NCBI GenBank assembly: GCA_945878795.1
Contig: CAMDWF010000006.1
Coordinates: 1 to 20,073 of the forward strand
DNA from: Synechococcus sp. UW140
GTDB taxonomy: Bacteria > Cyanobacteriota > Cyanobacteriia > PCC-6307 > Cyanobiaceae
DNA length: 20,073 nt
Reading direction: 5' to 3'
Shown: positions 7,242-14,182 of the stretch, one piece after another
How positions within the stretch are numbered: the stretch's first letter is position 1
Layout: the number at the start of each line of letters is the position of its first letter
Notes under the pieces: generated by a model
Told to the model about the DNA's origin: nothing
Database searches by the model: none
What the model saw: the letters and a program-made list of their open reading frames with translations, nothing else
Position numbers and translations under genes: made by a program

Positions 7242-8834
7242 ATGTTCATCGATTTTGCCGATTCCGCCGATGCCATTGAGCATCAATGGGACATCTGCAT
7301 CGTCGGTAGTGGGGTGATTGGCCTGGCCATTGCCAGCCATTTGCTTGACCACAGCAAGCGTCGCGTTTTGCTGGTCGAAGAGGGCGGGCTGGCCGATACC
7401 GAGAACGACTCCGCAGTGCCAGCGGAACTCAGCGCCGGCGATGTGGCATCTGGGGTTGCTGGTGGCAGGGCCAGAGGCTTTGGCGGATCAAGCCGGCGTT
7501 GGGGGGGGCAGGCCCTGCCTTTCAGTGCCCTGGATCTCGCCCCCAGGCCTGACATCGATCCTTCGGCAGGCTGGCCGATCAGCTGGGCAGAACTGAATCG
7601 TTACTATCCGCTTGCCGACGACTTTCTGGGGCTTAGCGCTATTTCATTCCAGACTGATTTATGGAAAAATTCTCAGATTACCAATGGCTTTGGCAAAGAT
7701 TCTGCCCTGGAATTAAACATCTCCAAATACAGCCCCCATCCCTATCTAGCCTCTCTTTTTCAACAAAGATTTGCCACTTCTAACCAAGTAAGCTGTCTTA
7801 TCAATGCCAAAGTAGCTGGCGTCAATCTAGATAGTAGTGGCCTACGCTCCACGGGAGTCCGCATCCGCAATCGCCATGGCATGGAGTCCGCCATCAAAAG
7901 CCAATGGGTCGTGCTTTGTGGCGGTGGCATCGAAAATCCTCGGATTCTGCTGGCCTCCTGGCACAATGGCAAGCAAGGCATTGGCAATCAGCAAGACCTG
8001 GTGGGTCGCTATTATCAAGATCATCTTGGATTTTTTGCTGGACGTCTTGAACCGATCAACTGGGCAGCATTTCGTCATTTATTTGCGAGCTTCACCCCTG
8101 GCGATCAAAAATATGTCCCCAAGATTCAACTGGCTCAGGGCAGACAGGTACGAGACAATCTTCTTAATGTGACCGGCAATCTTGATGTCCAGAGTGAAGA
8201 AGATAGCCCCTTGCACTCCGTGCGACGTCTCTACCATGCCCTACGTGGTAGCCGACCGGATTCAAGATCTTGGAGAGCGCTTTCACGCGATCTCAAGCAA
8301 GTGATCAGGTCAGCCCCCGAAGCCCTGGGACTGCTGTCAACCCACTTTATTGAACATCGTATTGCCATCCCCCGCAAAGCGCGTTTCTTTCTTATGGCCA
8401 ATGCCGAAAGCGAACCTCTTTACAATAGTCGTATTAGGCTTTCTGAAACGATTGACAGTTATGGCATGGCCCGCCCAATTGTAGAATGGCGTGTTAGCGA
8501 TCGCAGTCTGACTGCCCTAAAATGCTACGGCCAAGCCTTAAAAAGCACCCTGGAATCAAAGGGAATCGCCGGGGTCTACCTGAGCCCCTATCTCACCGAT
8601 CCTACAGCAAACTGGAAAGAAAGAGCCTACAGTCTCTACCATCATATGGGAGCAACACATATGTCTTACTATTCCAAAGATGGCGTCGTCGACACCTGGG
8701 GATGCGTCCATGGAATTGCTAATTTATATATAGCTGGCACCTCCGTTCTGCCGACGGGCAGTTCATCCAACCCCAGCTACACGGCCCTGGCCTTGGCCTT
8801 TCGCACGGCCCAGCACCTTCTTACCAAACTTTGA
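7242..8834 (+). CDS. GMC-family FAD-dependent oxidoreductase
   Basis: This 530-residue protein has the glucose-methanol-choline oxidoreductase layout. It opens with an FAD-binding Rossmann start (DICIVGSGVIG, GSGVIG at 22-27, ending in VEEGG). A flavin-contact loop GGSSRRWGGQ lies at 81-90 and a CGGGIENPRILL segment at 226-237. The C-terminal block has YHHMGATHMS (466-475) and GTSVLPTGSSSNPSYTALALA (499-519), whose His and Asn are the likely catalytic pair. The substrate is unknown; family members oxidise alcohols, sugars or sterols. No signal peptide is visible. The ATG at 7242 follows the disrupted reductase by 3 bases, so the two were probably co-translated and may have acted on the same metabolite. 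The gene is AT-richer than eno upstream. Confidence 0.9.
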   Translation: MFIDFADSADAIEHQWDICIVGSGVIGLAIASHLLDHSKRRVLLVEEGGLADTENDSAVPAELSAGDVASGVAGGRARGFGGSSRRWGGQALPFSALDLAPRPDIDPSAGWPISWAELNRYYPLADDFLGLSAISFQTDLWKNSQITNGFGKDSALELNISKYSPHPYLASLFQQRFATSNQVSCLINAKVAGVNLDSSGLRSTGVRIRNRHGMESAIKSQWVVLCGGGIENPRILLASWHNGKQGIGNQQDLVGRYYQDHLGFFAGRLEPINWAAFRHLFASFTPGDQKYVPKIQLAQGRQVRDNLLNVTGNLDVQSEEDSPLHSVRRLYHALRGSRPDSRSWRALSRDLKQVIRSAPEALGLLSTHFIEHRIAIPRKARFFLMANAESEPLYNSRIRLSETIDSYGMARPIVEWRVSDRSLTALKCYGQALKSTLESKGIAGVYLSPYLTDPTANWKERAYSLYHHMGATHMSYYSKDGVVDTWGCVHGIANLYIAGTSVLPTGSSSNPSYTALALAFRTAQHLLTKL

Positions 8835-8918
8835 ACAAGTGTTGATGTCTTGGCCCCTAGGGAACCAACAGCCGATATGCTGAGTAAGTTGACTCTAAGC
8901 AGCCCTGCTGCAAATTTC

Positions 8919-9302
8919 ATGGCCCTAATTGATGACCTGATCGGCGGTGTGGTTAATTCCGTCGCCGGTGACAAGGCTCAGGCCCTCAACGATTTCTTCA
9001 AAACCAACGGCGGCCTCTCAGGGCTAGCCCAAAAGTTTCAGAACGGCGGGGCCAACGAACTATTCGCCAGCTGGGTGGGTACGGGAGAAAATTCCCTGAT
9101 CAACCCCGATCAAATTGACAAGATTCTAGGCAGTGGCCCAATCCACGACCTCGCTACCAAGCTAGGAGTCGATACCAAACAAGCCTCTGATTACTTAGCC
9201 GCCAAACTTCCCGAGCTGGTCGATCGTCTCACTCCTGACGCCAAGATTGAACCCGATGCGGCAGCCAAAGCCCTGCCCTCCGCCCAGCCTCCAATCGCCT
9301 GA
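8919..9302 (+). CDS. YidB/DUF937-family protein
   Basis: The 127-residue product resembles the YidB (DUF937) family, which has no established function. Residues 1-12 (MALIDDLIGGVV) match the family N-terminus. QNGGANELFASWVGTGENSLI and ALxKLG-like repeats such as IHDLATKLGVDTKQASDYL follow, then KLPELVDRLTPDAKI, the family C-terminal motif. I chose the ATG at 8919 because family members start here. In-frame starts at 8877 (ATG) or 8850 (TTG) would add an unconserved tail. A small stem GCAGC-CCT-GCTGC (8899-8911) sits just before the ATG and would hide the ribosome-binding region. The gene is 84 bases after the GMC oxidoreductase and convergent with the UbiB-type gene. Confidence 0.82.
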   Translation: MALIDDLIGGVVNSVAGDKAQALNDFFKTNGGLSGLAQKFQNGGANELFASWVGTGENSLINPDQIDKILGSGPIHDLATKLGVDTKQASDYLAAKLPELVDRLTPDAKIEPDAAAKALPSAQPPIA

Positions 9303-9351
9303 GCAAATCACTGGCACTGGATTGAAAGTGCCCCTAGGCCATTAAGGGCTT

Positions 9352-9382
9352 GAGGCTCCCCGTACTTTGGACGGAGAGCCTC
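9352..9382. terminator. Candidate two-way terminator hairpin (DUF937 gene / ubiB-type gene)
   Basis: GAGGCTC-C-CCGT (9352-9363) pairs with ACGG-A-GAGCCTC (9371-9382) with a single mismatch and a 7-base loop. The right arm overlaps the stop codon of the UbiB-type gene. It sits between convergent genes, where a terminator is expected. No T-run follows on either strand, so intrinsic termination is uncertain. Confidence 0.5.
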
Positions 9383-11063
9383 AGGCGCCGTTGAGATTGT
9401 CCAGGCGAGCTTCGCGCTTGAGGCGCGCCTGTAATTTCAGCCATCCCCATCCCACCGGCAAGGCCAAGGCTGCCGGCACTGCTCCGTAGAGGGGCCGTTG
9501 ACTGGCAACCATCAAGGCCGTCGCCACGGCCAGGGCCCCCAGCAAAACAGCTTGGCCGCTGATCTGTTGGCTCAGGGCCAAGCGACGCAGCAAGCGGTCG
9601 GTTTCTCCGGCGCGAATCTGCACCTGCAGATCGCCCTGCTCTATCCGGGATAGACTTTCATCGAGACGCCTGGGAATGCCCAGGGCCCGCGTGCCCACAT
9701 CCGTGGCCTGTCGAGTGAGCTCATTGAAAAGTTCGCTGGGGCCGTTGCCGCTGGAGGTCATGAGGGGCAGCAGGTACGGTCGGGCAATCGTCACAAGATT
9801 AAAGCCCGGATCGAGGCTTTTGCCGACGCCCTCGAAAGTGGAAAGCGCCCGCATCACAAAAATCAGGTCGGCAGGCAACCGAAACGGCTGTCCATAAACC
9901 AAATCATAGAGATCGCCGGAAAGGCGGCTGATCAGGTCAGCGCTGAAGGGTGGGGTCAGGGCCTCCTGCAGCATCAGGCGCACCATGCGACGCACGGGTC
10001 CCTGATCAATCCCCCAGGCCAGCACGCCGGCCTGCTGCAATTCCTCCACCAGGGACACTGCATCCCTGGATACGGCCGCCCGAACCATGCGACCGAGGCG
10101 CAAACGCAGCCGTTCGGAAATCTGACCCATCATGCCGAAGTCGTAATAGATGAGCGCCCCGTCAGCGGCCACCGCCAAATTACCGGGATGGGGATCAGCA
10201 TGGAAAAAACCAAATCGCACCAGCTGCTGCAAATAACTCGCAGCACCCTTCTCAGCAATCGCGATAGGATCAATGCCCGCCTGCAGCAGGGCCGAACGAT
10301 CGGTGATCTTAATGCCGGGAACATAATCGAGGCAGAGAACCCGCCGCGAACTCAGCTCCCAGACAACGGCAGGAATGCGAATGCCTGGATCCTCCAGAAA
10401 CTGCTGGCGAAAGCGGGCTGCATGCTCGGCCTCCAGTCGGAAATCAAGCTCCCGCAGCAGCACGCGCCGGCATTCCCGCGCCATCGCCACCCAGTCACTG
10501 GCCCCGCCCCAACGGAAATAGCGCTGAGCCCAGACCACCACTGCCGCCACCTGTTGCAACACCTCCAGATCGAGCCGAAACAGACGCTCCAGGCCTGGGC
10601 GCTGCACCTTGAGAACAACCTGGCGGCCACTGCGCAGGCTGGCGCGATGTACCTGGGCCAGGCTGGCCGATCCCAGAGGTGTGGTCTCCAGGTCGGTGAT
10701 CTCAACGCAGCGTTCCGCCAATTCCTCTTGAATGATGGCTTCGACGACGGCGAAGTCAAAGGCGGGCACATTGTCCTGAAGCCGGGCCAATTCTTCGACC
10801 ACGTCGGCGGGCAACACATCGGGCCGAGCCGAAAGCAACTGGCCCAACTTGATGAAGGCCGATCCAAGCTCCAGAAACTGCTCCGTCAACCAATGGGCCA
10901 GCCGTCGCTGGCGCCCAAGCCGTCTGGCAACGGTCATGCCTCCCGGATAGGTCCAGCGGCGGCTGTCCCACCACAGGCGCGCCACCAGGGTCAGGGCCAG
11001 ACGCCAGATGCGCAGGGGCCGACCCAGATGCCAGCGAAACGATCGGGGCGAAGACGCCGCCAT
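9381..11063 (-). CDS. ABC1/UbiB-family atypical kinase-like protein
   Basis: The 560-residue protein belongs to the ABC1/ADCK/UbiB family, linked to quinone biosynthesis and chloroplast-type lipid homeostasis. Family marks are the KxGQ motif (K72-Q75 in FIKLGQLLSARPDVLP), the Ala-rich loop GSASLAQVHRA replacing the kinase Gly-loop, the ATP-site lysine in VVLKVQRPG (K152), ExD in RELDFRLEAEH (E205, D207), HADPHPGN (288-295) and YYDFGMMG with DFG at 308-310. Two hydrophobic C-terminal helices (about 503-521 and 525-545) suggest membrane anchoring. The ATG at 11063 overlaps the upstream stop as TGATG. Cyanobacteria carry several paralogues, so I do not assign ubiB itself. Confidence 0.92.
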   Translation of the reverse strand: MAASSPRSFRWHLGRPLRIWRLALTLVARLWWDSRRWTYPGGMTVARRLGRQRRLAHWLTEQFLELGSAFIKLGQLLSARPDVLPADVVEELARLQDNVPAFDFAVVEAIIQEELAERCVEITDLETTPLGSASLAQVHRASLRSGRQVVLKVQRPGLERLFRLDLEVLQQVAAVVVWAQRYFRWGGASDWVAMARECRRVLLRELDFRLEAEHAARFRQQFLEDPGIRIPAVVWELSSRRVLCLDYVPGIKITDRSALLQAGIDPIAIAEKGAASYLQQLVRFGFFHADPHPGNLAVAADGALIYYDFGMMGQISERLRLRLGRMVRAAVSRDAVSLVEELQQAGVLAWGIDQGPVRRMVRLMLQEALTPPFSADLISRLSGDLYDLVYGQPFRLPADLIFVMRALSTFEGVGKSLDPGFNLVTIARPYLLPLMTSSGNGPSELFNELTRQATDVGTRALGIPRRLDESLSRIEQGDLQVQIRAGETDRLLRRLALSQQISGQAVLLGALAVATALMVASQRPLYGAVPAALALPVGWGWLKLQARLKREARLDNLNGA

Positions 11064-11422
11064 CAGGAACGACCGGGGTCCTGCTCAAGCCGTTGGGTGA
11101 GGTGCGCTACCCGAGCCCGTAGAGCATCAATGAGGTCTTGGGGGTCAGAGGAGGAAGGCGGCGGGTCCTGGGGGCTTGCAGACTGCCAGGTGGTGCCGGC
11201 AGCGCCCGGGGCATCGGTGCTGCCAGGGGCAAAGGGACCTCGTTCCAGGCGCTGGGCCTCCGCCTCCACTTCCTCCCAGAAAAGTGACCATTCCTGCTGA
11301 AACTGTCCAGGTGCCTGCTGGGCCAATTCGGCCAGCCGGGCCGCCGAATCGAGGAGGCGATCGCCGAGCCTGGCACTGAGACGGTTGAAGGCCGCCTGCA
11401 GTAGGGATTGGGGGGCGGTCAT
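11063..11422 (-). CDS. Conserved-looking unknown protein translationally coupled to the UbiB-type gene
   Basis: I do not recognise this 119-residue protein. Its first 65 residues (from MTAPQSLLQAAFNRLSARLG) are predicted amphipathic helix rich in Leu, Ala, Glu and Trp (LFWEEVEAEAQRLE). A Pro/Ser/Gly linker (about 66-92) follows, then a short C-terminal helix (DLIDALRARVAHLTQRLEQ). There is no membrane segment or Cys/His motif. The ATG at 11422 is chosen over a TTG two codons upstream. The TGA shares one base with the downstream ATG, so the two products are probably made in step and may act together. A helical partner of the ABC1 protein is a reasonable inference. Confidence 0.75.
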   Translation of the reverse strand: MTAPQSLLQAAFNRLSARLGDRLLDSAARLAELAQQAPGQFQQEWSLFWEEVEAEAQRLERGPFAPGSTDAPGAAGTTWQSASPQDPPPSSSDPQDLIDALRARVAHLTQRLEQDPGRS

Positions 11423-11455
11423 GACCAAAGGTTATCGTCTAGTGACTGTGGCAGA

Positions 11456-11992
11456 TCAGGGTGGGTTGGCGACGGCCCCGGGGGGGGTGGTCGCCGCCGG
11501 AGACGGGACTGAAGAGGGGTCTGCTTCCGGCGGGGGGGGCAGCAAGATTGGTTCTGGGTTCGGGGGCGCTGGATCTGGGCCATTATTTAGGGCCTCAAGA
11601 CGGACCCGGTCCGCCTCCCTCTGGGCGTCATCTAGACGCTGCTGGGTGAGCTGATCCTGGGTAGCATTCCGGCCTTCCTCCTGCTGACGCTGGCCCTCCT
11701 GGCGCCGTTCCTGCGCCAGTCGGTCCAGGTCTACCAGCAGGGAGTGGGCCTCGGCTCCGAAACGCTTTTGCAACTCCCCCAATCGGGTGCCTGGGGGGGC
11801 CTGGGCCGCAAAAGAGGGGACTGCGGTCGCCGCCGCTGGGGCCCCCATCCGGCCCAGGCGCTGGCTCAAGCCATAGCCAAAACTAAAGCAAAGCCCAAAC
11901 ACCAACCAACGCCACCAAGGTCTGATCGACCGGTCGGGCCGAGGTCGACCGGTCCCAGGGGACCGCGGGGCTGGGGGTGTGGCCGACAGCAT
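11456..11992 (-). CDS. Predicted single-pass membrane protein with coiled coil and Pro-rich tail
   Basis: I do not recognise this protein. From the ATG at 11992 it has 178 residues: a Pro/Arg-rich cytoplasmic start, one membrane helix at about 26-45 (WWRWLVFGLCFSFGYGLSQ), a charged Gln/Glu/Arg coiled-coil stretch at about 70-135, and a Pro/Ala tail to the end. Positive charges before the helix predict the N-terminus inside. Longer starts at 12040 and 12118 are open, but the last would overlap the divergent regulator. It lies 33 bases upstream of the 119-residue gene on the same strand, so the three genes probably form one transcript. The tail is coded by G-runs on the plus strand, including a run of eight at about 11532-11539. 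Confidence 0.65.
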   Translation of the reverse strand: MLSATPPAPRSPGTGRPRPDRSIRPWWRWLVFGLCFSFGYGLSQRLGRMGAPAAATAVPSFAAQAPPGTRLGELQKRFGAEAHSLLVDLDRLAQERRQEGQRQQEEGRNATQDQLTQQRLDDAQREADRVRLEALNNGPDPAPPNPEPILLPPPPEADPSSVPSPAATTPPGAVANPP

Positions 11993-12116
11993 CGGTGGCA
12001 GGGGAGGCGGATCCAGCCATCTTGCCTGGCCAGATCCCATTGGACCAAAGCCGAACAGTACCTTGGAGGCCCTGGGAGGGTCAGCAGTGACCCCATTCCC
12101 CCATGCCACCGGTTCC
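11993..12116. promoter_or_regulatory. Divergent spacer with inverted repeat before the response regulator
   Basis: The spacer separates the membrane-protein gene (minus) from the regulator gene (plus). GGGTCA-GCAG-TGACCC (12078-12093) is a perfect 6-bp inverted repeat ending 23 bases before the regulator ATG. It could be an operator, for example for autoregulation, or an RNA hairpin in the leader. OmpR-type proteins more often bind direct repeats, so this is only a candidate. No clear -10/-35 pair is seen. Confidence 0.45.
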
Positions 12117-12839
12117 ATGGCCGATTGCTTTGATCTCTGGATCCTTGAGGACGACGTCGCTCTCTGTCGCCTGATCGCCGAACAATGCGAGCGGCAGCAT
12201 TGGCATCTGCAAGCCTTTCACCACCCCCGCAGTATGGAAGCCGCCCTGGCTGAGAGATCTCCAGATCTCCTTCTGCTCGATCAAATGTTGCCAGAAAAAT
12301 GTGGCACTGATGTCCTTGCCAGCCTGCGCAACCGCAACTATCAGTTTCCGGTGCTGATGATCTCGGCGATGGGGGCTCCCAGTGATCGGGTGCTGGGGCT
12401 GGAATCGGGAGCAAACGATTATATAAGCAAGCCATTTCTCTTCCGGGAATTACAACTGCGCATTCAAAATCTGATTGAAAAGCAACTCCAGGCCAAGCCG
12501 CCAGCGCCATCACTAGCCATTCTACGCCTTGCTAACCTGAGATTCGACCCCTGCCTGCAACGGCTCGACACCAACCAGGGGGAGGGGATTCGCTTGAGTC
12601 GAGGCGAATGCAATCTCCTACTAGCCTTCTGCCAGAAACCTGAAGTCGTGCTCTCCCGCCAAGCCCTTGCCCATCTAACTGGTAGCCAGGTAGACCCGGA
12701 GCGAAGCCGAACCTTTGATGTGCGCATCTCCCGGCTGCGACGAATGCTGCGCGACCTCACCGGCGGAGAGGATCTGATCCGTCCCCTAAGGGGTGAGGGT
12801 TACCGGCTGGAAGCCACTGTCCTTGAAGAAGGACCTTAA
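12117..12839 (+). CDS. OmpR/PhoB-type response regulator
   Basis: This is a DNA-binding two-component regulator of 240 residues. The receiver domain (about 5-118) has the acidic pair in WILEDDVAL (E11-D13), the phospho-acceptor D55 in LLLLDQMLPE, S83 in MISAMG and K105 in SKPF. The C-terminal winged-helix domain (about 138-235) ends with the typical TFDVRISRLRRML and IRPLRGEGYRL. I chose the ATG at 12117 because it starts right at the receiver fold; upstream codons are open but unconserved. The kinase gene begins 3 bases after its stop, so they form an operon and very likely a cognate pair. Target genes are unknown. It is distinct from RpaA as I know it, but a clock link cannot be excluded given the neighbours. 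Confidence 0.9.
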   Translation: MADCFDLWILEDDVALCRLIAEQCERQHWHLQAFHHPRSMEAALAERSPDLLLLDQMLPEKCGTDVLASLRNRNYQFPVLMISAMGAPSDRVLGLESGANDYISKPFLFRELQLRIQNLIEKQLQAKPPAPSLAILRLANLRFDPCLQRLDTNQGEGIRLSRGECNLLLAFCQKPEVVLSRQALAHLTGSQVDPERSRTFDVRISRLRRMLRDLTGGEDLIRPLRGEGYRLEATVLEEGP

Positions 12840-12842
12840 GCC

Positions 12843-14177
12843 GTGGGGGCCAAGCAAACAGCGGCCAATCTGAATCGTCGTGACTGGTGGGCTTTGCTTA
12901 GCTTTTGTGCCTTAGGTTGCGGTCTTAGCTTTACTCTATTACTGGTGCTAATGCGCACCATCTTAGAACCCCAGATCGTGGCCGAGAGCGGCTTGCGCAT
13001 TAGCGCTAATGTAAAGTTAATGGAAGAAGTACTCCAAACGATTCCCCCAGATAAATTGCCTACGGGTATCACTATAAGGCAATCCAAATTGGGACCCGAA
13101 GGCAACTCAAGCCATCAAAATCGCTTCGGGAATTTATTAATAGCTAATCTCAAACACGCCCATGGCTTGGATCGCCGTATTCAGTCGGACCTCCCCCCCC
13201 TTGAAGATCCTTGGGGCGGTTACTGGATTAAATTGGCTACCCAGCATGATCCACCACTATGGCTATATCGGCCAGCCCGTCTCAGCGGCAGCAGTGTTTG
13301 GTATCTGCCCCTGCTGCGTTCTATTACCACGGCCAGTGGCGTTCTTTTCGGCATCATCTTATTTTTGAAAAGCCGTATCGAGACACCCTTCTTGGAGGTG
13401 CTCAATGGACTGCCAGAGGCCGTTATTCCACCCCTGCCTCTGATCCCAGAAAAGGGAATTGCACCGCTGCACTTGATGAGTATGCGCATCAATCGACTTA
13501 TGGAAGGAATAAACAGCGCCGCCGATAGCCGACGCATCCTGCTGCGCGGACTGGCCCATGACATTGCTGGCCCCCAAACCCGCATGGGACTCCAAATCGA
13601 ATCCCTTGCAATGCAGCTCGAAGGCAAGCCCAGACAAGCAATCGAGGCGCTCAGCAGCGATCTTGAGCAACTGCGCAAAATTACCGAGCAATTGGTGTTA
13701 CTAGCCGAAAAAGATCAGGCAGGTCTGAAATCTGAACAAGTGGCCCTTGACGATCTTTGTCTACGGGTGATATCCAGCTATTCTGCCGCATCGGTAACGG
13801 TCAAAATGCCGCGACTACTTGTGCAGATTGATTCCACCGGCATGGAGCGATCCCTACGTAATTTAATCGACAATGCCTTGGACCACGGCCGTCCTCCGGT
13901 AGGCATCCAAGCCTGGCGAGAAAACAACACTTTGTCCATTCAAGTTACTGATCACGGCCTAGGTTTATCATCGCCAACGATTCCTAACATGCCCTACCAA
14001 ACCCAAGCCAAGGACCGAGATAGAAAGCTTCACCAAGGCCTAGGCTTAAAAATCGTCGAAAAATTCTGCCACGATCACGCAGGCCAGCTCAAGTTGGATC
14101 GGGGTGATATCGGCGGCCTTAGGGTAACAATGACCCTGAAAAAAAATGTATTTGGCTTGCCAATATTTTTACAATAA
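12843..14177 (+). CDS. Membrane sensor histidine kinase (EnvZ-like architecture)
   Basis: This 444-residue kinase should phosphorylate the regulator encoded just upstream. Two membrane helices (about 15-38 and 153-175) bracket a periplasmic sensor region of about 115 residues that I do not recognise. The H-box is GLAHDIAGPQTRM with H239. The ATPase domain has the N-box NLIDNALDHG (340-349), G1 box DHGLGL (370-375) and G2 box QGLGLKIVEKF (from 398). I see no PAS or GAF domain and no KaiB-like domain, so it is neither SasA nor CikA. The start is GTG at 12843, 3 bases after the regulator stop. Its stop lies 5 bases from the convergent kaiC stop. Codons are AT-richer than in the regulator or clpB2. 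Confidence 0.9.
   Translation: MGAKQTAANLNRRDWWALLSFCALGCGLSFTLLLVLMRTILEPQIVAESGLRISANVKLMEEVLQTIPPDKLPTGITIRQSKLGPEGNSSHQNRFGNLLIANLKHAHGLDRRIQSDLPPLEDPWGGYWIKLATQHDPPLWLYRPARLSGSSVWYLPLLRSITTASGVLFGIILFLKSRIETPFLEVLNGLPEAVIPPLPLIPEKGIAPLHLMSMRINRLMEGINSAADSRRILLRGLAHDIAGPQTRMGLQIESLAMQLEGKPRQAIEALSSDLEQLRKITEQLVLLAEKDQAGLKSEQVALDDLCLRVISSYSAASVTVKMPRLLVQIDSTGMERSLRNLIDNALDHGRPPVGIQAWRENNTLSIQVTDHGLGLSSPTIPNMPYQTQAKDRDRKLHQGLGLKIVEKFCHDHAGQLKLDRGDIGGLRVTMTLKKNVFGLPIFLQ
14152..14172. terminator. Candidate two-way terminator between the kinase gene and kaiC
   Basis: TTGGC-TT-GCCAA (14152-14163) is a perfect short inverted repeat. On the plus strand it is followed by TATTTTT. On the minus strand it is followed by ATACA and then eight T (the A-run at 14139-14146). 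It lies inside the last codons of the kinase gene and just past the kaiC stop, so it could end both convergent transcripts. The stem is short, so termination may be partial. Confidence 0.45.
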
Positions 14178-14182
14178 TCTAA

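Noticed and set aside
10188..11300. 370-codon plus-strand frame opposite the UbiB-type gene
   Set aside because: No domain signal, and the minus strand carries all ABC1/UbiB motifs.
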